Shown here one piece after another: positions 8,477-17,863 of a stretch of DNA of 64,000 bases. Under the pieces are notes generated by a model that did no database searches, was not told the origin of the DNA, and saw nothing but the letters and a program-made list of their open reading frames with translations. The DNA is taken from the NCBI RefSeq assembly GCF_012273015.1, contig NZ_CP050954.1, forward strand, positions 2,458,001 to 2,522,000, in the 5' to 3' direction. How positions within the stretch are numbered: position 1 is the first letter of the stretch; each line of letters begins with the position of its first letter. A program made the translations under genes and the position numbers. This DNA is from Hymenobacter sp. BT18. Its GTDB lineage: Bacteria; Bacteroidota; Bacteroidia; Cytophagales; Hymenobacteraceae.

Positions 8477-8857
8477 TTAGGCGGTGTGCTCGGCGTGGGG
8501 CGGTGCCGGCGTAGCCGATTCCTGCTTGAGGGCTTCCCAGTACTCCACGGCGCGGCGGAAGTGCGGAATCACGATGCTGCCGCCGATGAGGTTAGCAATG
8601 GCGAAGACCTCGTAAATCTCCGTGTCGTTGATGCCCTCCTCGTGGCACTTACCCAGGTGGTACTTGATGCAGTCGTCGCAGCGCAGCACCATAGAGCAGG
8701 CCAGGCCAACTATTTCCTTAGTGCGCACGTCGAGGGCGCCTTCCTGGTAGGTGTTGGTATCGAGGTTGAAAAAACGCTTGATGACTTTGTTATCCGCCGC
8801 CATGATTTTTTCATTCATGCGCTGGCGGTAGTCGTTGAACTCAGAAACGAGGGACAT
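8477..8857 (-). CDS. carboxymuconolactone decarboxylase / AhpD-like protein
   Basis: The 126-residue, all-helical CMD-family protein has the redox motif CDDCIKYHLGKCHEEG, the CxxC plus His typical of AhpD-like peroxidase-cycle proteins. The early ERVF-type segment is seen as IKRFFNLD. The likely role is disulfide or peroxide chemistry rather than aromatic ring metabolism, judged from the CxxC. It is transcribed divergently from comF. Confidence 0.88.
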   Translation of the reverse strand: MSLVSEFNDYRQRMNEKIMAADNKVIKRFFNLDTNTYQEGALDVRTKEIVGLACSMVLRCDDCIKYHLGKCHEEGINDTEIYEVFAIANLIGGSIVIPHFRRAVEYWEALKQESATPAPPHAEHTA

Positions 8858-9051
8858 ATTAAGAAGGGGTGGAAACGGGAAATAATCGCAGCCGCAAAAG
8901 GCAATTGGCCGGCTGGGAATAGTAGACCCTAAAATTAGGCAGAAGTTTTGGCCAACCCTGATAATCCGGGCTTCACCCAGCTATCAGAATTGTTTCTTTC
9001 CTGCACCTCACCTGCTATCTTCCTGCTACTACGCTATTCTTCCCTACTGCT

Positions 9052-9759
9052 ATGCCGCTACCCTCCGTTGTCGACGATTTTATCACGCTGCTATTCCCGC
9101 GGCAGTGTCTGGGCTGCTCGGGCGTGCTGGCCCGGGGCGAAGCGTTTATCTGCACCGACTGCCGGGCGCAGCTGCCCTACACCGATTATCATCGGCTGCC
9201 GGAAGCAGAAAACCCGCTGGCCCGTCGCTTCTGGGGCAAGGTGCCGGTGCAGCATGCTCTGAGCTACCTGCGCTTTCTGCGTCGGGGTCGGGTGCAGCAT
9301 TTGCTGCACCAGCTTAAATACCAGAACCAGCCAGAGGTAGGCCGCGTCCTGGGGCACTGGTACGGTCACGAGCTTGCTCAGCACACTTCGCTAAGCGCAG
9401 ACCTCGATTTGATTGTGCCCGTGCCGCTGCATCCGCGCAAGCTGGCCAAACGGGGCTACAACCAGTCCGATTCTTTTGCGGAGGGTCTGGCGGAAAGTTT
9501 GCAGCGCCCCTGGCAGGCCGAGGCCCTGCGCCGGGTGGAGCATACCAGTTCGCAAACCCGTAAAAACCGAATGCAGCGCTGGGAAAACGTAGCGGAGGTC
9601 TTCGAAGTAGTAAACCCGGCAGAAGTAACCGGCAAACATGTGCTGGTGGTGGATGATGTACTCACCACCGGGGCCACGCTGGAGGCCTGCGCGCTGGTAG
9701 TGTTGGCCGCCGGGGCCCGGACCGTGAGCATTGCCACCATCGCCTGCGCGGATAGATGA
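9052..9759 (+). CDS. ComF family phosphoribosyltransferase-like protein
   Basis: The 235-residue protein starts with a zinc-finger-like part (RQCLGCSG...CTDCRAQLP), followed by a PRTase type I domain with PVPLHPRKLAKRGYNQS and the PRPP loop VLVVDDVLTTGAT. ComF/GntX proteins assist natural transformation DNA uptake in some bacteria; the role in Bacteroidota is not established. Its stop codon abuts an inverted repeat element and a terminator. Confidence 0.93.
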   Translation: MPLPSVVDDFITLLFPRQCLGCSGVLARGEAFICTDCRAQLPYTDYHRLPEAENPLARRFWGKVPVQHALSYLRFLRRGRVQHLLHQLKYQNQPEVGRVLGHWYGHELAQHTSLSADLDLIVPVPLHPRKLAKRGYNQSDSFAEGLAESLQRPWQAEALRRVEHTSSQTRKNRMQRWENVAEVFEVVNPAEVTGKHVLVVDDVLTTGATLEACALVVLAAGARTVSIATIACADR

Positions 9760-9979
9760 ACCACGGATTCGCGCGGATTTTTCGGATTCCACGGATTTTG
9801 TAGGCGGTATGAAATTGTGGTCTGATGACGTTGAGCTTTGCCTTGTGCGTTTGTGCCATCCATTAGGTTTCGTGGGCGGCGTTGGGTCGCTTAAAGCCAA
9901 AAACAAAAGGGCTTGCCTCACGGCAAGCCCTTTTTAATCGTCTACAAAATCCGCGAAATCCGCGCGACTCCGTGGTTTA
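9760..9979. repeat. inverted repeat element filling the comF-gldJ intergenic space
   Basis: The left arm (9760-9803, CCACGGATTCGCGCGGATTT...) and right arm (9942-9977) are reverse complements apart from a 9-nt insertion in the left arm. The left arm starts at the base after the comF stop codon, and the right arm ends on the gldJ stop codon. The centre holds a terminator (9908-9935). The CACGGATT/CGCGGATT motif looks like another dispersed repeat family. Confidence 0.8.
9908..9935. terminator. bidirectional terminator between comF and gldJ
   Basis: A 10-bp perfect stem AGGGCTTGCC / GGCAAGCCCT with a 4-nt loop is followed by TTTTT on the plus strand. On the minus strand it is followed by TTTTG TTT. 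It can stop both converging genes. Confidence 0.92.
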
Positions 9980-11242
9980 CTTGTTCGAGCCAGCGTTAAT
10001 CATGGCGCAACGGAAGCCGATGGCAGCCGTGGCGGAGTCTTCGGCCATGAAGCGGCGCGTACCCGGCGACAACCAGTAAGCTACGTCTTTCCACGAGCCG
10101 CCTTTGAACACGCGCACGTGGTCGTCAATCAGCGACTGGTAGCCTTTTTTGTCGTAACCTTCAGCTTTGTCGAGGAAGCCGTTACGACGGAAGGGGTTCA
10201 GATCTTCCTCGTCCTGGAAGGACAGCGGACGGTAGATGTCCTGCACCCACTCGTTCACGTTGCCCGACATGTTGTACAGGCCGTAGTCGTTTGGTGGGTA
10301 GGCATATACGTACTCCGTAATCATGGCGCCGTCGTTGAGGCTACCCGCAATACCGGCGTAGTCACCGCGGCCACGCTTGAAGTTGGCCAAGAACTGCCCC
10401 ATCTTCTTGCCGTAGGGATTCCGCATCTGGCGACCATCCCATGGGTAGATGCGCTTGTTCTCCTGGTTTTCGTTGCCGGTTTCCTGGGTACCGATGAGGG
10501 CTTGCGCGGCGTATTCCCACTCAGCCTCGGTGGGCAGGCGGTAGTTCGGCAGGGTGTTGCCGTTTTCGATGGCAATCTTCGATTTGCCGGTGCCTTCAGC
10601 GCCTACAGCGGCATCAGCCGGAGCGTCGGCGTTTTTCTTCTTGCCGAAGAGTCCGCCGCCTTTCTTTTTGCCGCCGCCATCTTCGATGTCACCTTCACCA
10701 GCCAGCTTCTCGTTCACCTTGGCCGTGCGCCAGGTGCAATAGTCGTTGGCCTGCAGCCAGCTTACCCCCACTACTGGGAAGTAGCGGAAACCGGGGTAAC
10801 GCAGGTAGTAATCCACGTAAGGGTCGTTGAACGACAGCTCCCGGGCCCAAACAGTGGTATCGGGCAAAGCCGACTGATAAAACTCCTCAGCCGAGTCTTT
10901 GCGGACAAAATGCAAATACTCCAGCCAGTGGATGTTGGCCACTTCGGCTTCGTCCATGTAGAACGAAGCAATGGTAACCGTGCGCTCCACGTTGTCGCGG
11001 GTCATGGCTACATCTTCCTCGGAAGAGCCCAGCACAGTACGGCCACCTTCGATGAATACCAAGCCAGGTCCTTCGGGAATGCCTTGATAGTCAGCAACCT
11101 TCATGCCCTGCTCGGTATTATATTCCAGGCCGGTAGTAGAGCTATACTTGCCGGGTTTGGTGCTGGTAGGAGGTCCTTGTTTACAGGACGCCAGCGCTAG
11201 GGTGCCCACAGCAGCGTAGCATAGGTATTTAGCGAGGTTCAT
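9977..11242 (-). CDS. gldJ: gliding motility / type IX secretion lipoprotein GldJ
   Basis: GldJ is an outer-membrane-associated lipoprotein of the gliding and T9SS machinery with a formylglycine-generating-enzyme (SUMF) fold. From the ATG at 11242 the 421-residue protein has a lipoprotein signal (LALASC, Cys20). The SUMF motifs are RLPTEAEWEYAA, MSGNVNEWVQDIY, FKGGSWKD and the terminal GFRCAMI. A Lys/Gly-rich insert (KKKGGGLFGKKKN) sits mid-domain. An ATG at 11326 would add 28 residues before the lipoprotein signal and overlap the next gene, so 11242 is preferred. GldK is the close alternative; the absence of gldLMN downstream and the presence of a PorP/SprF gene upstream favour GldJ. Confidence 0.87.
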   Translation of the reverse strand: MNLAKYLCYAAVGTLALASCKQGPPTSTKPGKYSSTTGLEYNTEQGMKVADYQGIPEGPGLVFIEGGRTVLGSSEEDVAMTRDNVERTVTIASFYMDEAEVANIHWLEYLHFVRKDSAEEFYQSALPDTTVWARELSFNDPYVDYYLRYPGFRYFPVVGVSWLQANDYCTWRTAKVNEKLAGEGDIEDGGGKKKGGGLFGKKKNADAPADAAVGAEGTGKSKIAIENGNTLPNYRLPTEAEWEYAAQALIGTQETGNENQENKRIYPWDGRQMRNPYGKKMGQFLANFKRGRGDYAGIAGSLNDGAMITEYVYAYPPNDYGLYNMSGNVNEWVQDIYRPLSFQDEEDLNPFRRNGFLDKAEGYDKKGYQSLIDDHVRVFKGGSWKDVAYWLSPGTRRFMAEDSATAAIGFRCAMINAGSNK

Positions 11243-11310
11243 ACGGTAGACGAAATTACCTGAGAGGAAAAGCGTTAGTGAAGGCAATTTGAATGCAATA
11301 ATACAAAAAC

Positions 11311-12366
11311 TCAAAAGTAAGGACAAGGAACTAACCGGTAATTTTTCCGGCTTATTCGCCGACGGGCCGCTGCCAGCACATCTACCTGTTCTAAAGTCAG
11401 TACAATTTCGTGGGCGCCGCCTGCTCCCAACTTCCGCCGGCCAAGTTCCGCATCGTAGCTGTAGCCCACCCGAAACCCCGGCATTTGCACACCGACGATG
11501 GTGGTGAGAACAGCCGCAGGCCTGGGTGCGCCGGGCAAAGGAATGCCCCGGTACACCAGCCCCACCGTGAGCGGCGTGATGGTACCGTAGATACCAGCTT
11601 CGGCCCGCTGGCTACGGCCCTGGCGGGTGTAGGCAAGCGTGGGCGAAATGCTGGCTTCGCGGTAGTGCTGTTTAACGGTAGTTTCGGAGAAAAAGTGCTT
11701 TACTCCAGTGGTAAAAGTGAACCGCGTGGGCAAGGTTCCGGCAGCCTGAGTTCCCAGATTGGGGCGGTTGAGGTGGTAGGTGCTTAGCCCCACCCAGGCG
11801 TTTTTGGTGTAAAGCAGTCCTCCCAGGCCCACGCTCAGGTAGTGCACCGGGTCGAAAGGCACGGCTTCGGACGTGGGGCCGGTCGTAATTCCTTCGTCGG
11901 ATAGTTGGTCGCCAAACACCAGGTTACTGTAGCTAATGCGTTGATTGCCATATGTAACCTGCGCGCCCCCACTCAGGTATACGCCGGCCGACAGGCGGGC
12001 ATGGTAGGCATACAGCGCCGCCGCCTCCAGCCGGGTGTAGCCGATAGCGCCCAACCGGTCAAGATTCAAAACCACTCCAACGGCGCTACGCTGCTCGTTG
12101 AAGCGGTAGTCGGCGCCGAGGTGGGAGCTTTGGAACGAGCCAGCCAGGGAGGGGAACTGGTCGCGGTAGGCCAGCGTAATGCCGTAGTCGTGCTGGAGGC
12201 CCGTGAAAGCCGGGTTCAGCTGCAAACGGGTAGCGTAGGGCTGCGAAAAATACAAGTCCTGGGCCCCGGCCGATGCAACGCTAGCCGCCCATAAGCTCAT
12301 CGTAGCCAGGAGCAGGCGCAGGCAAAGCATCGGGGGCAGTGGCATCATGGGCCATTCTAACGGCAT
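11311..12366 (-). CDS. PorP/SprF family type IX secretion outer-membrane protein
   Basis: PorP/SprF proteins are 14-strand-like outer-membrane barrels linked to T9SS substrates and gliding. This 351-residue protein has a signal peptide ending near SAGAQ, the family start DLYFSQPYATRLQLNPAFTG, and a barrel-like remainder rich in aromatic/Gly alternation (GVYLSGGAQVTYGNQRISYSN). ATG codons at 12348, 12345 and 12330 are alternative starts within the signal region. It is upstream of gldJ on the same strand with a 68-bp gap, so co-transcription is plausible. Confidence 0.9.
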   Translation of the reverse strand: MPLEWPMMPLPPMLCLRLLLATMSLWAASVASAGAQDLYFSQPYATRLQLNPAFTGLQHDYGITLAYRDQFPSLAGSFQSSHLGADYRFNEQRSAVGVVLNLDRLGAIGYTRLEAAALYAYHARLSAGVYLSGGAQVTYGNQRISYSNLVFGDQLSDEGITTGPTSEAVPFDPVHYLSVGLGGLLYTKNAWVGLSTYHLNRPNLGTQAAGTLPTRFTFTTGVKHFFSETTVKQHYREASISPTLAYTRQGRSQRAEAGIYGTITPLTVGLVYRGIPLPGAPRPAAVLTTIVGVQMPGFRVGYSYDAELGRRKLGAGGAHEIVLTLEQVDVLAAARRRISRKNYRLVPCPYF

Positions 12367-12509
12367 TGGGCCTGATTTTGGTGTACGCGCCAGTGGCCGG
12401 CGGCTCGAAAATGGGGAAATCCCGGCATCTTTACCGGGTCGGGCGCCCCGCTTACGTACCTATACCAGCTCCCGATTCGTTTTGAGTTTTCTTTTTCAGC
12501 TGTACGGTT

Positions 12510-15500
12510 ATGCGAAAAGTTCTTTTAGGAGCGCTGATTTTTCTGGTCGTGCTGGTGGCCGCGGTGGCCCTGGCTCCGGTTCTGTTCAAAGACAAAATAA
12601 AGCAGGCCCTCGATAAGCAACTGGCCCAGCGGGTGGCCGCGAAAGTGGAGTACAACCCCGACAATGTGAGTCTGAGTTTGCTCCGCTCCTTCCCCGATCT
12701 GTCCCTGGGCATCGATGGGTTGCGCATCATCGGGCAGGATTCGTTTTCGCGCGACACGCTGGCCTTTCTACCCTCCTTCCGGGTGGGGCTGGACTTGATG
12801 AGCGTGGTGCGGGGCGATGAAATCAAGATCAAAACCATCCAGCTCGACCAGCCCGACCTGAGTTTGCGGGTGCTGAAAAGCGGCCGGGCCAACTGGGACA
12901 TTTTCCTTTCCGACTCGGCGGCCGCGGCCAAGGGCCAGGACACCAGCCAGGTGCGGGTGGCTATTAAGGGCTGGGAAATCAACGGGGGCAAGCTGCGCTA
13001 CGAAGACCTGACCATTCCGTTTGCCATGCAGCTGCGCGGCATCGACCACACCGGCTCCGGCGACTTCGAGCAGAACGTGTTCGACATGGTCAGCCAAACT
13101 ACGGCCCAGAGCTTTTCCATGCAGTTCGACGGTACCGAGTACGTGACCAACAAAAAGCTGACCGGCGACGTGACCCTAGCCATGGACCTGGGCAAGATGC
13201 TGTTCACCTTCAAAGACAACAAGGTGCAGCTGAACGACTTTCCGGCCACCTTCCAGGGCGCCATCGGCCTGCCCAACGACACGGATATCACCTACGACCT
13301 CACCTTCAAAGCCCTCGAAACCGACTTCAAGAACATCCTGAGCTTGGTGCCGGGCGCCTATAACGAGCAGTTCAAGGACATGGAGGCCACCGGCAAAGTG
13401 GCTTTCGATGGCTACTTCAAGGGCGTGCAGAACGAGGTGAAGATGCCGGGTTACGGCGTCAACCTGCAAGTGAAGAATGGCACTTTCCACTACCCGCAGC
13501 TGCCCCAGGAGGCCCGCAACATCAACGTGGACATGCAGGTAGACAACCCCTCGGGCTTTACCAATAACGTGAAGGTGAACGTGAAGCAGTTTCACCTGGA
13601 CCTGGGCAAAAATCCCATTGACGGCAACGTGCTGATTGACGGGCTGGAGCCGATGAAAGTGGACGGGCGCGTGAAAGCCAACGTGGACCTGGCCGAGATG
13701 ATGAAAGTATACCCCGTGCAGGATTTGCTGCTGCGTGGTTTGCTGGCCGTAGATGCCACTGCCAAGGGCACCTACTCCAAAACCCAGATGCCCGTGACCC
13801 AGGCGGCCCTGCGCCTCACCAACGGCTACGTGAAAAGCAAGCAGTTCCCGGCCCCCATCGAGAACCTGACCCTAAACGGCACCGTGACCAACACTACCGG
13901 CCAGGTAAACGACACGCGCATCAACATTCCGCAGTTTCGGATGCTGCTGGACGGGGAGCCGCTGGAAGGCCGCGTAGCCGCCCAGAACCTCGAAAAGCCC
14001 GTATTTGACGCCGACGTAAAAGGCATTATCGACCTGACCAAAATCACCAAGATCTTCCCCCTGGAAGGCATGACGGTGACGGGCCGCCTGAACGGCAACG
14101 TGGCCGCCAAGGGCAACATGGCCGATGTGGAAGCCGGCCGCTATCAGAACATTGTGGCCTCGGGCACGGTGCAGGCCAAAAATGTAACCTACAAAAGCAC
14201 CGACCTGCCCCAGGGCGTGAAAGTCACCCAGGCCACGGCTACGTTCAACAACGCCAACATCGTACTGAAAGACATGCAGGGCTTCGTGGGCTCGTCGGAC
14301 ATTGCGGCTTCGGGCACCATCAGCAACTACATGGGCTACCTGTTCACGCCCGGCCAGCCCCTGCGCGGCAACCTCACAGTTAACTCTAAGCGCTTTAACG
14401 TGAACGAGTGGATGGTGGACGAGGTAACGGCCAAGCCCACCGCCACGGCCAAAACCGTCGCTCCCGCCGAGGCCCAGGGCGTGCTCCAGATTCCCAAATT
14501 CTTCGACCTGACCCTGAACTCCAACGTGGGCGAGGTGCAGTACGACAACCTCAAGCTCCAGGACGTGAAAGGCACCGTGGTGGTGCGCGACGAAGCCGCC
14601 CGCATGGACGGCCTGACGTTTAATACCCTAGGCGGGGCCTTTGCCACCAACGGCTCCTACAGCAGCAAGGACCTGCAGCACCCTAAGTTCAACTTCGGGC
14701 TGAACATCAAAAACCTGAATTTCCAGAATGCTTTCCGGGCGTTTGAGTCGGTGAAGAAGTTTGTGCCGCTGGCCTCGCAGGTAGAAGGCATTTTCTCCAC
14801 CAACTTCAACGTGAGCGGGGAAATGGGACAGGATATGCTGCCCGTGTACAGCTCCCTCACCGGCAAGGGCGTGTTCGAGGTGGTGCGGGCCGCCGTGGGC
14901 AACTCCGGCGTGCTCAACAAAGTGAGTAACCTCACCCAGCTGAATGAGCTGAAGAAGTTCGTGGTGGAAAACAAAGACGTGGCGGCCGAGATGCTGAACG
15001 GCAACTTCATCGTGAAGCCCTTCGACTTTACGGTGGGCCAGATCAAAACCACCGTGGGTGGCTCCAGCAACGTAAATGGCAGCCTGGAATACGTGATGGC
15101 GCTGGACGTGCCCACGGGTAAAGTCGGCAACGCCCTCAACGCCAAGCTCACCCAGCTCAGCGGCGTGCAGGACATCAAAGGCACGGAGCGCGTGACCATG
15201 GGCCTGAAAATAGGCGGCAGCCTCACCAACCCCGACGTGAAGCTAACCACTGCCGGCGCCAAAGCCCAGGCCAAGGACCTGGCCAAAAACCTGGTGACGA
15301 GCGTGGTGCAAAGCAAGGTAGACGATGCCAAGCTCAAGCTAGCTTCTAAGGCCAAAGTAGCCCAGGACAGCCTGCAGAAGGAAGCCCAACGCAAGCAGCA
15401 GGAGCTGGCCGACAAGGCCCGCCTGGAACTGGAAAAGAAGCGCCAGGAAACCCAGACCAAAATCCAGGACAAGGCCAAGGATAAGCTCAACGGTATTCTA

Positions 15501-15563
15501 TTCGGCAAAAAGCCCAAAGCCCCCGCCCCGGAACCGGCCAAAGCTGACACCACCAAACCATAG
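12510..15563 (+). CDS. AsmA family protein
   Basis: The 1017-residue protein has an N-terminal signal anchor (LLGALIFLVVLVAAVALAPVLF), then a long beta-repeat region of the AsmA/DUF748 type. The first block reads VSLSLLRSFPDLSLGIDGLRI. The last ~80 residues are Lys/Gln/Ala-rich coiled coil, then a Pro/Ala tail. AsmA-like proteins form periplasm-spanning lipid-transfer bridges or affect outer-membrane assembly; the substrate here is unknown. It is divergent from the porP-like gene, and no partner gene is evident. Confidence 0.9.
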   Translation: MRKVLLGALIFLVVLVAAVALAPVLFKDKIKQALDKQLAQRVAAKVEYNPDNVSLSLLRSFPDLSLGIDGLRIIGQDSFSRDTLAFLPSFRVGLDLMSVVRGDEIKIKTIQLDQPDLSLRVLKSGRANWDIFLSDSAAAAKGQDTSQVRVAIKGWEINGGKLRYEDLTIPFAMQLRGIDHTGSGDFEQNVFDMVSQTTAQSFSMQFDGTEYVTNKKLTGDVTLAMDLGKMLFTFKDNKVQLNDFPATFQGAIGLPNDTDITYDLTFKALETDFKNILSLVPGAYNEQFKDMEATGKVAFDGYFKGVQNEVKMPGYGVNLQVKNGTFHYPQLPQEARNINVDMQVDNPSGFTNNVKVNVKQFHLDLGKNPIDGNVLIDGLEPMKVDGRVKANVDLAEMMKVYPVQDLLLRGLLAVDATAKGTYSKTQMPVTQAALRLTNGYVKSKQFPAPIENLTLNGTVTNTTGQVNDTRINIPQFRMLLDGEPLEGRVAAQNLEKPVFDADVKGIIDLTKITKIFPLEGMTVTGRLNGNVAAKGNMADVEAGRYQNIVASGTVQAKNVTYKSTDLPQGVKVTQATATFNNANIVLKDMQGFVGSSDIAASGTISNYMGYLFTPGQPLRGNLTVNSKRFNVNEWMVDEVTAKPTATAKTVAPAEAQGVLQIPKFFDLTLNSNVGEVQYDNLKLQDVKGTVVVRDEAARMDGLTFNTLGGAFATNGSYSSKDLQHPKFNFGLNIKNLNFQNAFRAFESVKKFVPLASQVEGIFSTNFNVSGEMGQDMLPVYSSLTGKGVFEVVRAAVGNSGVLNKVSNLTQLNELKKFVVENKDVAAEMLNGNFIVKPFDFTVGQIKTTVGGSSNVNGSLEYVMALDVPTGKVGNALNAKLTQLSGVQDIKGTERVTMGLKIGGSLTNPDVKLTTAGAKAQAKDLAKNLVTSVVQSKVDDAKLKLASKAKVAQDSLQKEAQRKQQELADKARLELEKKRQETQTKIQDKAKDKLNGILFGKKPKAPAPEPAKADTTKP

Positions 15564-15678
15564 GACAAAAACCCATACAATAGGAATCATCCAAGCCCCG
15601 TTGATGTCTGTACGGTACGTTAATTGCTTGGCATTCTACGCTCCTTAATCAGTCGTTTTTCTTCAATTTCCCCTTTCT

Positions 15679-16473
15679 ATGAAATTTCTTCGTTTTCTTC
15701 CTTTAGCGCTGGCCAGCCTGGTTTTCACGGGCTGCAACGACAAGGATAATGCCTCTGATGCCGCGGGCATCCAGGTACTGCTCATTGATGCCCCCGGCGA
15801 CTACAAAGCCGTGAACATTGATCTGCAGAAAGTACAGGTAAACGCTACCGACGCCGCTGGTGAAGAAGGTTGGCAGGACCTCAACGTGACAGCCGGTAAA
15901 TACGACCTGCTTAAGTTGGTAAATGGCACCTATGCACCAATTGTTGCCGGTCAAAACTTTCCGGCTGGCCGCATCCAGCAGATTCGACTGGTACTCGGCC
16001 CTAACAACACGCTGACACTGAAAGATGGAACCACGGTAGACCTGACAGTGCCCAGCGGCCAGACTTCGGGCCTGAAAGTCAACGTGGATGAGGATTTGAA
16101 AGCCGGTATATCTTACTCATTCGTGCTGGACTTCGACGTGGCTAAATCAGTGGTAGCCCGCGGCAATGGTCAGTACAACCTCAAGCCCGTTATTCGGGCC
16201 GTACCGTTTGCCGTAGCTGGTACCATCAAAGGCATGGTAATGCCTATTGCGGCCAAGCCTCAGGTAATGGCTATTCGTACCGACGTAGCCAATGGTGATA
16301 CCATTAACACCTACACCGACGCCAATGGAGCTTTCCAGCTTTTCGGCGTTAAGGCGGGTACGTACCGCGTAGAGTTTAAAGCCGCTGCTCCTTACAAAGA
16401 CTCGCAGAAGGATAACGTTTCGGTAGTAGCCGATAACGTTACCAATCTAGGCGTCATCACCCTCACGGAATAG
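15679..16473 (+). CDS. DUF4382 lipoprotein with carboxypeptidase-regulatory-like C-terminus
   Basis: The 264-residue protein has a lipoprotein signal (LALASLVFTGC, Cys about 19). The DUF4382 domain starts GIQVLLIDAPGDYKAVNID and contains IQQIRLVLGPNNTLTL. The C-terminal ~75 residues (GTIKGMV...TYRVEFKAA) look like a CarboxypepD_reg-like beta sandwich. The function of the family is unknown; a cell-surface role is inferred. A strong terminator follows. Confidence 0.88.
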   Translation: MKFLRFLPLALASLVFTGCNDKDNASDAAGIQVLLIDAPGDYKAVNIDLQKVQVNATDAAGEEGWQDLNVTAGKYDLLKLVNGTYAPIVAGQNFPAGRIQQIRLVLGPNNTLTLKDGTTVDLTVPSGQTSGLKVNVDEDLKAGISYSFVLDFDVAKSVVARGNGQYNLKPVIRAVPFAVAGTIKGMVMPIAAKPQVMAIRTDVANGDTINTYTDANGAFQLFGVKAGTYRVEFKAAAPYKDSQKDNVSVVADNVTNLGVITLTE

Positions 16474-16495
16474 CCCGACATCATCTTGGGCATAG

Positions 16496-16526
16496 AAAAG
16501 CCTCCCGCTATTAGCGGGAGGCTTTT
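16496..16526. terminator. bidirectional terminator between DUF4382 and thioredoxin-like genes
   Basis: The perfect stem AAAAGCCTCCCGCT / AGCGGGAGGCTTTT with a 3-nt loop has T-runs on both strands, serving two converging genes. Confidence 0.95.
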
Positions 16527-16545
16527 TGTTTTTATAAAAGTACGC

Positions 16546-17154
16546 TTAGCCCAACTGCCGGATTAGCGCCAGTAGCTCTGCCTGGGTAGTGCGGGTTTTG
16601 TCTTTGGCGTACCAGGCGTGCACCTGCTCGGCGTAGGCTTCATGGGAAAGTCCCTGGCCTTTCAACTCCAGAAACAGGGCCTGCGCCGGAGCTGGGCGGG
16701 GTCCCCACTGGGCTACTTCCTCTAGGGTAACGGCATCAAGCATAATAAGCTTGGGAATGGCCCGGCCGCCATTGGTAAGATAGCGGTCCATGAGGTCCAG
16801 GTTTTCGTCGCGCAACAGGTAGCGGGTGGCGAGTTGGCCTTGGCTGGCCTGCGCTACGGCTTCCAGCGTCGGCACAATCTGGGCCGCGTCGCCGCACCAG
16901 CCCTCCGTGAGCACCAGCCATACATAGGGGCGCGCCAGCTCCTGCGCGGCTACCAGTAGCTCCGGCAGCACCTGTACGGTCTTATCTATCCGCTCCATGC
17001 GCTGCACGTTCAGGCGACCGTAGTGCGTGAGGGCCTCCGACTGATTTGGACCAGTCGTAAGCCCTTGAGCCAGCAGCTCGTTGATGAGCTGACGGTAGGC
17101 CGGGTAGGAATACGCCGCGCTTAGGCGCTCAGCAGAAAGAACAGGCAGAGCCAT
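16546..17154 (-). CDS. thioredoxin-family protein with WCGDA site
   Basis: The 202-residue protein has a helical N-terminal extension, then a thioredoxin fold. The usual WCGPC is replaced by EGWCGDAAQ, so only the first Cys remains and dithiol exchange like that of thioredoxin is not expected. The cis-Pro region is RAIPKLIMLD. Similar WCGDA/WCPD-type proteins exist in Bacteroidota and Firmicutes with unknown roles. It shares a strand with the DinB gene downstream of a terminator, so it probably has its own promoter. Confidence 0.87.
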   Translation of the reverse strand: MALPVLSAERLSAAYSYPAYRQLINELLAQGLTTGPNQSEALTHYGRLNVQRMERIDKTVQVLPELLVAAQELARPYVWLVLTEGWCGDAAQIVPTLEAVAQASQGQLATRYLLRDENLDLMDRYLTNGGRAIPKLIMLDAVTLEEVAQWGPRPAPAQALFLELKGQGLSHEAYAEQVHAWYAKDKTRTTQAELLALIRQLG

Positions 17155-17186
17155 AAGAGAAAATTTCAGAAGGTAGAATGAAGCAC

Positions 17187-17230
17187 AAAAAACCCTTTCC
17201 GGCAGCAGATGTTTGCGCCGAAAAGGGTTT
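17187..17230 (-). terminator. terminator after the DinB-like gene
   Basis: A 14-bp stem (17190-17203 / 17217-17230, one mismatch) AAACCCTTTCCGGC with its complement is followed on the minus strand by TTTTTT, 26 bp after the DinB stop. Confidence 0.85.
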
Positions 17231-17255
17231 ACGGAAAGCGGACTAACGTCAGGCG

Positions 17256-17759
17256 TTACAAGCTGGGCACGTCGGCCGTAGCCGCCTGGGCCGACAGTTC
17301 CCGGCAGTAGGTGATGAAGTCGGTGTTGATGGGCTCCAGGCCGTGCTGGCGCAGGTCGCGGGCTACCTGGGCGCGGTGGTAGTTGGCGTGCACAGGCACG
17401 TGGGTGAAGATGTCGGCTACCTGGCTGGTGTATCCCTCCCCGATGGAGTTGGTGTAGGTAATCAAGCGGTTAAGCTCGTGCTCATCAGCGGTAGCTACGT
17501 AGTCGCGGAAACGGGCCGAGGTTTGCTCGTGCCAGTGGTGCAGGCCGGCCAGGTCGTGCTCCTGCCACACTTTTACGGGGCTGGGCGTAGCCGTGAGGCG
17601 ACCCAGCCAGATGGCCTGGGCATTGAGCACGTGGCTGAACAGGCGCAGGCTGCTGGCCGGGAGGGTAGCGCCGGCGGCTACAAGGCCATCGAGATGACGG
17701 AGCAGGGTTTCGTTGGCCCACACGTTGTAGGCCCCCAGCTTTTCGTTGGTGTTAATCAT
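17256..17759 (-). CDS. DinB/YfiT-like metal-binding four-helix protein
   Basis: The 167-residue protein begins NEKLGAYNVWANETLLRHLDG. It carries His residues spaced as in DinB-family metal sites: one in HVLNAQAIWLGRL and a pair in HVPVHANYHRAQV. DinB-like proteins are putative thiol-dependent transferases or metal enzymes; the substrate is unknown. The start is an ATG at 17759. Confidence 0.9.
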   Translation of the reverse strand: MINTNEKLGAYNVWANETLLRHLDGLVAAGATLPASSLRLFSHVLNAQAIWLGRLTATPSPVKVWQEHDLAGLHHWHEQTSARFRDYVATADEHELNRLITYTNSIGEGYTSQVADIFTHVPVHANYHRAQVARDLRQHGLEPINTDFITYCRELSAQAATADVPSL

Positions 17760-17863
17760 GGGTAAAAAAGGAAACAGGACTAGATGAGTAAACCAGAGCG
17801 CGAAGGTGCTACGGCCGCGTAAGCGCCCCAGCCATCAAACGGCCTGATCTACACTTTCAAACG

